Assembly: GCA_021298155.1 (NCBI GenBank)
Contig: JAJTEN010000033.1
Coordinates: forward strand, 1 to 46,520
Reading direction: 5' to 3'
From: Sphingobacteriales bacterium
GTDB taxonomy: Bacteria; Bacteroidota; Bacteroidia; UKL13-3
DNA length: 46,520 nucleotides
Shown: piece by piece, positions 35,756-44,200 of the stretch
Layout of the letters: each line of letters begins with the position of its first letter
Position numbering within the stretch: the stretch's first letter is position 1
Made by a program: the position numbers and the translations under genes
The notes under the pieces: model-generated
The model's input: only the letters and a program-made list of their open reading frames with translations
What the model was told of the DNA's origin: nothing
The model's database searches: none

Positions 35756-36850
35756 ATGAACAACGATTTCCTTCCCTTACACGGAACAGATTATGTAGAA
35801 TTATATGTAGGAAACGCCAAACAGGCAGCCCATTTCTACAAAACAGCCTTTGGTTTTCAAAGTTTGGCCTATGCCGGACCCGAGACTGGGGTTAGAGATA
35901 GAGCAAGTTATGTGTTGGTTCAGAATAAAATGCGTTTGATGTTAACCACTCCATTGCATTCTGATTCGCCCATAGCAGCGCACCATAAGAAACATGGTGA
36001 TGGGGTAAAAACCCTAGCCTTAATGGTTGATGATGCATATAGCGCTTTTGAAGAAACCACCAAAAGAGGCGGCAAGCCTTATATGGAGCCAATAAGCATT
36101 ACGGATGAGCATGGAGAAGTGCGCATGAGTGGTATACATACCTACGGAGAAGTGGTACATGTTTTTATTGAACGTAAAAACTACCAAGGTGTGTTTATGC
36201 CCGGATTTAAAAAATGGGAAAGTTCATATAATCCTGAACCAACAGGTTTGTTATACGTAGATCATTGCGTTGGTAATGTAGGTTGGAACCAAATGAATCC
36301 TTGGGTAAAATTTTATGAAGAGGTAATGGGCTTCAAAAATATTTTGTCATTTGATGATAAAGATATTTCTACCGAATATTCAGCGCTCATGAGTAAGGTA
36401 ATGAGCAATGGAAATGGCTTCGTTAAATTCCCCATAAACGAACCTGCCGAAGGTAAAAGAAAATCACAGGTAGAAGAATATTTAGAATTTTATGAAGGTG
36501 AAGGAACGCAACATATTGCTATTGCCACCGCCGATATTGTTAGCACCGTAAAAGCTTTAATGAGCAGAGGGGTTGAATTTTTAAAGGTACCAAACAGCTA
36601 TTACGATGATTTATTAGATCGTGTTGGCCCTATTGAGGAAGACCTAGAACCTTTGAAGGAATTGGGCATTTTGGTAGACCGCGATGATGAAGGATATTTA
36701 TTGCAATTGTTTACCAAACCAGTTGAAGATAGGCCAACCATGTTTTATGAAATCATTCAACGTAAAGGTGCAAAATCTTTTGGCAAAGGAAATTTCAAGG
36801 CATTGTTTGAAGCCATCGAGCGCGAGCAAGAAACAAGAGGAAATCTGTAG
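35756..36850 (+). CDS. hppD: 4-Hydroxyphenylpyruvate dioxygenase
   Basis: Converts 4-hydroxyphenylpyruvate to homogentisate. 364 residues with two vicinal-oxygen-chelate halves. The N-terminal half starts DYVELYVGNAKQAAHFY. The catalytic C-terminal half carries the three iron ligands expected for the family: His170 (VDHCV), His253 (TQHIA) and Glu332 (FYEIIQRKG). The product feeds directly into the homogentisate dioxygenase encoded just upstream. The gene ends one base before a perfect hairpin terminator. Confidence 0.95.
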   Translation: MNNDFLPLHGTDYVELYVGNAKQAAHFYKTAFGFQSLAYAGPETGVRDRASYVLVQNKMRLMLTTPLHSDSPIAAHHKKHGDGVKTLALMVDDAYSAFEETTKRGGKPYMEPISITDEHGEVRMSGIHTYGEVVHVFIERKNYQGVFMPGFKKWESSYNPEPTGLLYVDHCVGNVGWNQMNPWVKFYEEVMGFKNILSFDDKDISTEYSALMSKVMSNGNGFVKFPINEPAEGKRKSQVEEYLEFYEGEGTQHIAIATADIVSTVKALMSRGVEFLKVPNSYYDDLLDRVGPIEEDLEPLKELGILVDRDDEGYLLQLFTKPVEDRPTMFYEIIQRKGAKSFGKGNFKALFEAIEREQETRGNL

Positions 36851-36893
36851 TAGTAAAAAGTCTGTTGGCTGCAAGCCAACAGACTTTTTACTA
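36851..36893. terminator. Perfect 20-base hairpin between hppD and the DUF3817 gene
   Basis: Arms 36851-36870 and 36874-36893 are fully complementary (core AAGTCTGTTGGCT), with a 3-base loop GCA. A5 and T5 runs lie inside the stem. It starts right after the hppD stop and includes the stop codon of the convergent gene (36891-36893), so it serves both strands. Confidence 0.88.
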
Positions 36894-37172
36894 GATATAC
36901 TTTTTTAATAAAAACGGACCAAAAGGAAGTAATGCAGCTATAACTGCAATGGCAGATTTTTTGAAACTCCAATTGTACTCAATGTTGGCTCGAACCAGCC
37001 AAATCATATACAACACAAATAATAGGCCATGCGCCCACCCAATATATTTTACTAATAATGGATTGCCTAGTAAGTATTTGACAGGCATAGCGATAAACAT
37101 GAGTAAAATAAATGAAACGCCCTCTAGAATGGCGATTTGATGAAATTGCTTATATAATTTTGAATGTTCCAT
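36891..37172 (-). CDS. DUF3817 integral membrane protein
   Basis: 93 residues with three hydrophobic segments: ILEGVSFILLMFIAMPVKYL, GWAHGLLFVLYMIWL and AIAVIAALLPFGPFLL. The EGVSF and WAHG motifs are those of the DUF3817 family. Function unknown. Its ATG overlaps the ccmF stop codon by one base, so translation is probably coupled and the protein may assist the cytochrome c maturation operon. Confidence 0.88.
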   Translation of the reverse strand: MEHSKLYKQFHQIAILEGVSFILLMFIAMPVKYLLGNPLLVKYIGWAHGLLFVLYMIWLVRANIEYNWSFKKSAIAVIAALLPFGPFLLKKYI

Positions 37173-39568
37173 TACGCTGCTTTTAAATCGGAGATGCGTC
37201 TAATAATACTTAACATAAAACCTACAATCATTACTATGGTTCCTACCCAAACCAAATTAATCCAAGGGAAAATAATGGCTTTCATAATCACAAATTCACC
37301 ACTGGTATCTTTTTCTGCGGTTGTAATGGTAATTGTTTTATTCTCTGGATTTACACCCTTAAAATTAAACTTCAATTTAGCCTCCTCTACCAAGGCCTCA
37401 TAACTGGTTGCCGAATTATTTTGAACACCATACATTGGCATTGCATCATATACTTTATCTAAGGTATACACTTTTAACTCAGCACCCAAAAGCACCTGAA
37501 AGTTTTTAAGATCAACATTAGAAACATCAGCGTTAGTATTGATACCTTGCAAGATGGCGTAGGCATTATTGGTGTAAATGGTATCACCTGGTTTTACTTC
37601 ATGTGTTTTTTCATTGATAAACTTGGCACTTGATTTTTGTGAAGGCACAGAGCTCACATAGGTAAACACATCGTGACTAACATAATGTTTGGTATCTGGA
37701 TTGGCAACCAACCCAAATTTAGGATTTATTTGTCCGTTAGGATATAAATTAAATTCGTAATCTACCTCACCTGCATCATTAATCTTCTTATAGTTTACCT
37801 GGTAATAAGTATTTACCCAATGTTGCGAATCGCGCACATATGTAATGATATAATCACCCATTCGGTTTGGCTTTCCGCGCTCCAAAAAGATGTTTTCTAC
37901 GTTTTCTTTAGTATTAAATTCTGGGTTCAAGGCCTCTCCTGTTTGGTTAATTGAAATTACTTGTTTATTGGCAGATGAAACCAATACACCAATTAATAAT
38001 AAACCAAAACCAATGTGTGCCACACTGGCGCCAGCTAATTTAATTTTACCTCTTAAAAAGGGTAACATAATAGCGAAATTACCCACAACGCCAAACACGC
38101 CAGCAAACAACAATCCCAGGTATACATATTTCTTCAGACTAAATGCATAAAATAAGACAATCGTTAATACCAATGAAATAGCTGCATATAAACCAATTTT
38201 CTTGAGGCCTTCTTCTTTATTTTTCTTGTATTTAAGCAAATTGGCAACTGCCGTTAATACGCCAATTAATATTGCCATTGGCATTTGCCATTTGTTGTAA
38301 TGGCCAATAACATCTGCGGGAGGTGCCATATTGGCTCCAAATATTTTATTAAATACTGGTATCGAAGTAGTAAGGGTTACCTGAAAAGAAGAAATAACCA
38401 ATATTAAACTACCAATAAACATCCAAAACTCTCTCGTATATATTTCTTCATCTTTGGCAGAGCGTGGCAGTAATTTCCAACGCCAAACCACCATAGCAAT
38501 AGATAATAATACAAAGGCCAATAAAAAAACAAGTAATTGCCCGCTCATTCCCAAATCTGTAAATGAATGCACAGATGAATTCCCTAATATACCAGAGCGT
38601 GTTAAAAATGTTGCATAAAGCACCAATAAGAAAGTAGCTAAAATAAGTACTACTGCAACTATATATGAGTTACCTGTAGCCTTATGCAAAATCATTACAT
38701 GAACGCCAGCAATTAATATAAGCCAAGGAACCAATGAAGCATTTTCGACCGGATCCCAAGCCCAATAACCACCAAAACTTAGACTTTCATATGCCCAAAA
38801 TCCACCCATAATGATTCCAGCACCCAAGACCATTACACTAATTAATGCCCAAGGTAAGGCTGGCTTCAACCATTCTTTAAAATCTTTGCGCCATAGCGCA
38901 GCAATGGCATAGGCAAAAGGTACAATGGTTGTGGCAAATCCAAAAAATAAGGTTGGGGGATGTATTACCATCCAATAGTTTTGTAATAATGGGTTCAAAC
39001 CGTTACCATCTTTTACTTTACTCAAATAATCTGCTTGCTTAAAAATGGGCGCATCTCCCATTACATTTCTGAGCAATTCAAACGGACTACTGCCCAATTT
39101 ATAGGAAAGGATTTTAACACCCAATAACATAGAGGTTAAAGCAATTTGAGATAACATTACCACTGCCATAACTGGGTTCAACCAAGATTTTGAAGTGCGC
39201 AATAAGATCTGGCCAATAACCATTTGCCAAAAAATCCATAATAAAAAGCTGCCTTCCTGTCCTTCCCAAAAGCAAGAAATCATAAAATGTACGGGCAAAT
39301 CGCGACTAGAATGTTGCCATGCGTAATGATATTCAAAATAGTGACTATAAATAATTTTGAATAGCGCACCAATGATGGTTAAAACCGCCAAACTGTGCAA
39401 ATGGAAAGCGTATTTGGCAATTTTTTCCCAACTTTTATCGAGCGGATTGCGCTCTGCAAAAAGATAACTCAAACTAGCCAGAATAGAAGATATAAATGAA
39501 ACTACAACTGCTGTATGTCCCAAATTACCCCAGAATAAATGCTCTCCGATAAACGTTACTGTACTCAT
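37172..39568 (-). CDS. ccmF: Cytochrome c biogenesis protein CcmF/CcsA (haem lyase subunit)
   Basis: 798 residues with many membrane segments. CcmF takes haem from CcmE and attaches it to apocytochrome c. The family blocks are intact: SCFWEGQEGSFLLW (98-111), YWMVIHPPTLFFG (198-210) and the haem-handling WWD domain GGYWAWDPVENASLVPW (266-282). A soluble periplasmic segment lies towards the C-terminus (about 540-750), followed by a last membrane helix. It is downstream of ccmE (45-base gap) and overlaps the DUF3817 gene. Confidence 0.95.
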   Translation of the reverse strand: MSTVTFIGEHLFWGNLGHTAVVVSFISSILASLSYLFAERNPLDKSWEKIAKYAFHLHSLAVLTIIGALFKIIYSHYFEYHYAWQHSSRDLPVHFMISCFWEGQEGSFLLWIFWQMVIGQILLRTSKSWLNPVMAVVMLSQIALTSMLLGVKILSYKLGSSPFELLRNVMGDAPIFKQADYLSKVKDGNGLNPLLQNYWMVIHPPTLFFGFATTIVPFAYAIAALWRKDFKEWLKPALPWALISVMVLGAGIIMGGFWAYESLSFGGYWAWDPVENASLVPWLILIAGVHVMILHKATGNSYIVAVVLILATFLLVLYATFLTRSGILGNSSVHSFTDLGMSGQLLVFLLAFVLLSIAMVVWRWKLLPRSAKDEEIYTREFWMFIGSLILVISSFQVTLTTSIPVFNKIFGANMAPPADVIGHYNKWQMPMAILIGVLTAVANLLKYKKNKEEGLKKIGLYAAISLVLTIVLFYAFSLKKYVYLGLLFAGVFGVVGNFAIMLPFLRGKIKLAGASVAHIGFGLLLIGVLVSSANKQVISINQTGEALNPEFNTKENVENIFLERGKPNRMGDYIITYVRDSQHWVNTYYQVNYKKINDAGEVDYEFNLYPNGQINPKFGLVANPDTKHYVSHDVFTYVSSVPSQKSSAKFINEKTHEVKPGDTIYTNNAYAILQGINTNADVSNVDLKNFQVLLGAELKVYTLDKVYDAMPMYGVQNNSATSYEALVEEAKLKFNFKGVNPENKTITITTAEKDTSGEFVIMKAIIFPWINLVWVGTIVMIVGFMLSIIRRISDLKAA

Positions 39569-39613
39569 TTATGATAAAAATTAGTAAAAACTAAATTAAT
39601 AATTGGCCAAAAC

Positions 39614-40012
39614 CTATTTGGAAGCATCTGCTGTTTTTACTTCCCCATCGGTATATTTACTTGGGCATTTCAGTAATATTTTATTCGCTAAAAAATGATC
39701 ACCTTCCATACTACCCACAATCACAATCTTTTCCGACCTGTCAAAATCAGCTGGTTCTGGATTATAATAAACCACCTTACTCTCATTTCCCGATTCGTCT
39801 TTTAAGTAAAAACTAAAATAGTTGGGATCCTTCTGAGGATTGTAATATTTTTCCTTTTCTCGGTTGAGCACCCCTACCACATGGTATTCTTTCCCCGGAT
39901 TTTTGCTCGCCATTTCAAATCCTTCATAGGTACTGGCATCGCCGTACATACTCACAATGGCTCCAATAGCAAGGGCAATAACAAGAAGTCCAATAATACT
40001 CGATTTTTTCAT
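39614..40012 (-). CDS. ccmE: Cytochrome c maturation protein CcmE, CxxxY type
   Basis: A periplasmic haem chaperone with an N-terminal membrane anchor (SSIIGLLVIALAIGAIV). 132 residues with an OB-fold core (VVGVLN, FYLKD, VVYYNPEPADF, VIVGSM). The classical enzyme binds haem covalently through a His in a HxxxY motif. Here that position is Cys (KCPSKY, Cys116 and Tyr120), the CxxxY variant known from some bacteria and archaea with a modified Ccm system. The ccmD stop lies one base upstream of its start. Confidence 0.93.
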   Translation of the reverse strand: MKKSSIIGLLVIALAIGAIVSMYGDASTYEGFEMASKNPGKEYHVVGVLNREKEKYYNPQKDPNYFSFYLKDESGNESKVVYYNPEPADFDRSEKIVIVGSMEGDHFLANKILLKCPSKYTDGEVKTADASK

Positions 40013-40013
40013 G

Positions 40014-40178
40014 CTATTTTTTTTCTTGCTTTCTAATTTTCAAATCTAATGAAATAAGATAGGCAACTATACCTAAAAATAGCATTGCAATTACGGCTAT
40101 TACCACATGAAACTTATCTGTACTACCAGCATCAGCCAGCGTACTACTTTGAATTTGATTGATGATAAAATGTGTCAT
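40014..40178 (-). CDS. ccmD: Small haem-exporter membrane protein CcmD
   Basis: 54 residues: a short N-terminal periplasmic part, one membrane helix (VVIAVIAMLFLGIVAYLISL) and a positively charged tail (LKIRKQEKK), as in CcmD, which holds CcmE against the haem-export complex. Identified by position as much as by sequence: it starts 4 bases after the ccmC stop and ends one base before ccmE. Confidence 0.85.
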   Translation of the reverse strand: MTHFIINQIQSSTLADAGSTDKFHVVIAVIAMLFLGIVAYLISLDLKIRKQEKK

Positions 40179-40182
40179 AATC

Positions 40183-40845
40183 TTAGTCTTCATTTTCTTT
40201 TAAGAAAGTCAATTTATTTATTCTAATCTGAAGTTCTGCTATCCAAAATCCGATAAAAATCCAGCCCAAAACCGCCGGATAAAATACCAATCGTAACCTG
40301 CTGTCTAAATCATATGAATTAAATCCTGGGTTGCCCCCATTTCCCGGATGAAGGGAGGCCGTTAGCCTTGGTAAAACAAAAATTAATACAATGAAAACAG
40401 GAAGGGCAAACAAATTGTATACTGCCGAAATTCGTGCTTTTTTCTCCGCATCATCAATAGATCCGCGCAAAACAAAATAAGCAGCATACATTAACATGCC
40501 AATGGCGGCACTATTTAGTTTTGGGTCATTTGTCCAATAAGCTCCCCATGTATTTTTAGCCCAAATCATGCCAGTAACCAAGCCCATTGTCCCAAATAAA
40601 AGGGCAATTTTCGCATAAGCCTCCGAACGAATATCATGCAATAAATCTTTGTAAATCAATCCTTTTGCTGCATAAATAGCAGAAGCAATTAAGAGTGTTT
40701 GCATACCAAACCACATAGGCACATGGTAATACAAGTTTCGTATACTCTGCATTAATATAGGAAGCTGAGGCACAGGCAATAGTAAACCTCCAACTAGGGC
40801 ATACAACACTAAAATAATGCCCGAAATTTTCCACCACTTTAACAT
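40183..40845 (-). CDS. ccmC: Haem exporter protein CcmC
   Basis: 220 residues with six hydrophobic segments. CcmC loads haem onto CcmE. The tryptophan-rich periplasmic loop is present in the variant form WGAYWTNDPKLNS (100-112), with the flanking His41 (YYHVPMWFG) expected to be a haem ligand. It is the first gene of ccmC-ccmD-ccmE-ccmF-DUF3817. No ccmA or ccmB is found upstream; the neighbouring gene is unrelated and separated by a terminator. Confidence 0.94.
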   Translation of the reverse strand: MLKWWKISGIILVLYALVGGLLLPVPQLPILMQSIRNLYYHVPMWFGMQTLLIASAIYAAKGLIYKDLLHDIRSEAYAKIALLFGTMGLVTGMIWAKNTWGAYWTNDPKLNSAAIGMLMYAAYFVLRGSIDDAEKKARISAVYNLFALPVFIVLIFVLPRLTASLHPGNGGNPGFNSYDLDSRLRLVFYPAVLGWIFIGFWIAELQIRINKLTFLKENED

Positions 40846-40940
40846 AAAATCTGTAACAATTAATGAGCCCGAATTGATTTGCGAAGGTAAAGATTATCTC
40901 GGTACATCATAACATAATTTTAATCGGTGATTTTTTTGAC

Positions 40941-40974
40941 AAAAAAAGCGCCTGAGTAACAAAACCCAGACGCT
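40941..40974 (-). terminator. Rho-independent terminator behind the small unknown gene
   Basis: Read on the minus strand: AGCGTCTGGG, an 8-base loop, CTCAGGCGCT and then seven T residues. The stem has G-U pairs at two places. It lies 54 bases after the stop of the 41029-41274 gene and isolates the ccm operon. Confidence 0.8.
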
Positions 40975-41028
40975 CTTATATACAAACAATCCTTCTTTTA
41001 TTTCTATAAAAATACCCCTAATTGGTCT

Positions 41029-41274
41029 TCATTTTTGCCAATGTTTTCGGCAGTATTGGTCTAATAGCTCATTTCCAGTTTTTGGAATTTCAATAGCGCC
41101 TTTCTCAGGGCTTACATTTCCAAATACCATTGTTTCATTTTTCTTCTTTGAAGATTTTCCAAATTTTACAGATCCTGTAAGTTTGGTTCGAACCAAATTG
41201 AATTGATGTTTAACTACCAATGATAAATCTAACGCTGGATTACTCACATTTGATGATGTTAACATAGCTTTCAT
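41029..41274 (-). CDS. Small basic protein of unknown function
   Basis: 81 residues, lysine-rich in the middle (KFGKSSKKKNET), with no signal peptide, membrane segment or recognised motif. It ends in NELLDQYCRKHWQK. It starts 15 bases downstream of the giant PKD adhesin gene, on the same strand, and is followed by a clear terminator, so the two very probably form one transcript. I do not recognise a family. Because it lacks an export signal it would be cytosolic. Confidence 0.55.
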   Translation of the reverse strand: MKAMLTSSNVSNPALDLSLVVKHQFNLVRTKLTGSVKFGKSSKKKNETMVFGNVSPEKGAIEIPKTGNELLDQYCRKHWQK

Positions 41275-41289
41275 AATATTTTTCGTTTT

Positions 41290-44200
41290 TTAATGTATTA
41301 CAATAAATTTTTGTTCTTTGTATTGGCGACTCTCACTTGTGATAAAAAGCATATAGGTTCCCTCACTAAGGTTGTCGATTTCTAATGGGAATAAATTCAT
41401 TCCTACTTCGCTGTGTATCTTATGGTAAACTTGTTTACCTAGCACATCTAAAACAGTAATTGTGATTGGCTCGCGCATGAGCTCCTTAAACTGGATCCAA
41501 AAATTACCCATATTTGGATTTGGAAACAGGCTATATTGCATAGATTCTTCAACAATTGGTATTGAATTTGAAATTTCACCACCACCTAATTTTGGATCTA
41601 CATTCCAATTTGAGCCGTCTTGCAAGTTTACATACTTTAGAACGCCTGAGCATGGTAATGACCTAACTTGAATGAACATACTCATGGTATCCCTGCATCC
41701 TTCAGCGCCTACTGCAACTAAGGTTACTATATAATTTCCAGCATTTGTATATTTCTTATTAAATATAAATGTATTATTGGAATCCATGGTTCCATCTCCA
41801 AAATACCAATAGTATTTATTTATCCATCCCTGACCCATGTATTTGGAGGTATTGTAGAAATTAAAATTATTATTATCTAAACATTGAACCTGGTAATCTG
41901 TATTAAATGAGGCACTAGGTCCACTTAATCCAGCATGTATCTGAATTGGTTTAGTTTGGCTAGACATACATCCAACAGAATCAATAGAAACTAATGTTAT
42001 TTGATAGGTACCAGCTTCAGGAAAACCTTTGCTTGGATTCGTTCTAATGGAACTTGTACCATCTCCAAATGTCCATAAATAAGTATTATTACTACCTCGT
42101 GTTAAGTTATTGAATTTAACTATATTTTGGCATTTACATTCACACAGCGAATTGTCAAAACTAAAATTAGCAACACTCGCATTAAAAGCTCTACTCACAG
42201 TAACTTGTTGAATGGTAGTATCTGCACAACCATACAAATCTCGAGCTATTAAACTTACTTGATATAAACCATTTAAAGGATAGGTATATGCTGCAGTAAC
42301 TCCTTTGGCGGTATCTGATAAAGTATTTAAATCGCCAAAATTCCAATGAAATGTATTAGCGTTTTTAGACAAGTTATTGACTAAAATAGTGTTAGAGCAA
42401 GTATTATTATTTAGGTTAAAATCTGCAATAGGTGCTCCTTGAATATGAAAATATTGGCTTAGCGTATCATAACAAGCCCCATTAGAAACTACAAACGCCA
42501 AACTATGTCCACCGATGCTTGGACTATCTACAACTATGCTATCTCCCCATCCAATTAATTCACCATCCCACAACCACTTTTGCAAACTCACATTTTGGGA
42601 ATTACCAATTGCGATAATGGTATTAGAGCATGGAATTACCTGATAGTTAAATGTTGCACTTGGTGGATAAACACCTAGCCATTGAGGTGCTGTAATATTC
42701 TGTGAAATGGTTTGAGAACAACCAACACCCTGATATGCGGTTAAACTAACCGAATAAACTCCTGCCATTGCAAAACCATGAATGGGAGCCGTTGAGGAAT
42801 CTAATTTAGAGTTATCTCCAAAATTCCATACATAAGATCCACCATTTAGAGAGGTATTATTAAACTGAATAGCTTGAGAACAAGCATCTACACTGTAATT
42901 AAATGACGGAACAGGCTCTAAATTATTATTTACACTAATTCCCCTTCTTAAAGTATCTGTGCAACCATTCTCTGCAACATTTATCATGGTAACCAAATAC
43001 CAATTTACAGCAGTGTAGGTATATGTAAATTCAATAGAATCATAAAACAATGCTCCCCCATCTCCCATATTCCAATAGTTGCCTATACTGTTACTAGATG
43101 TGTTTGTAAAATGAATTGCAGTTCCACAGGTACTTCCGGTAGAAAAATTGGCCGTAGGTGATTCCTTGATTTCTATCACTTGGTAGGCAGTATCATAGCA
43201 ACCGTTTGACCCCATGGCAATCAATTGAACAGCATATACTCCAGAATTTGTATACTTTTTATTGTAAACAAATGAATTAGTGGTATCTGTACTACCATCA
43301 CCAAATGTCCATCTATATCGGTTAATCCAGCCATTACCTTTAAAGTTGGAGGTATTAGAAAAATTAAAGGTGTTTCCATGTAAACATTGAACCGGAATAT
43401 CTGAAAGAAAAGAAGCTGAAATACCATTTCTACTTTGTCCAATGCTAATTGTTTGTGTGGCAGTATCAACGCAATTACTAGAACTAATAGCAACTAATTT
43501 TACCACATAGTCTCCTGCATCTAAAAAACTCTTGCTAACCTGGTTGCCAGATGCCATAGTGCCATCATGAAATAACCAAATCAATGAAGTTGAATGTGAA
43601 GATGTGCTTGTAAACCTAACTTTTTGTGAACAAGAGTCTACAACCAATATATAGCTAAAACTAGCAACAGGATTTACGCCTAATGAAGGGTTAATTTGAA
43701 CAAATCGCTCCATGGTATCTGTACAACCACTTTCATTACGCACAATTAATTGCACCTTGTATGTTCCTGCATTTGAATAAATATGATCCGGATTTTTAAG
43801 CACACTCGTATTTAACAAACCTGCATTTTGATCCCCAAAATTCCATACATATTCACTTGCACCAAAAGAATAATTATTAAACTGAACTGAAGTGGCACAT
43901 TGGTTTGCAGTAAATGAAAATACAGCATTTGGCTTTGGCAATACAGTAAATAAAACGCTCATGGTATCTGCGCAATCCCCTGTTCCTTTTGCTACCAATG
44001 AAACTGTATAATCACCCGGATTTAAATCTAAATCAAAGGTTTGTGTTGTATAACTACAAGTAAACACAAAGCTGCTATTTGTTGATGCAAAAGTCCACTC
44101 GTAGCTATTCGCATTACTAGACAAATTATGTACTGAAATATTACCACTGCATCCAGTTTGATTAAGTTCAAAGGAAGCAACTGGTCCTGCTTGAACATGA

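Noticed and set aside
42121-42160. CECKC cluster in PKD module 11 (SLCECKCQN) as a metal-binding site or sequence error
   Set aside because: The frame and surrounding PKD motifs are intact; a local cysteine-rich loop is possible but nothing else supports a metal site.
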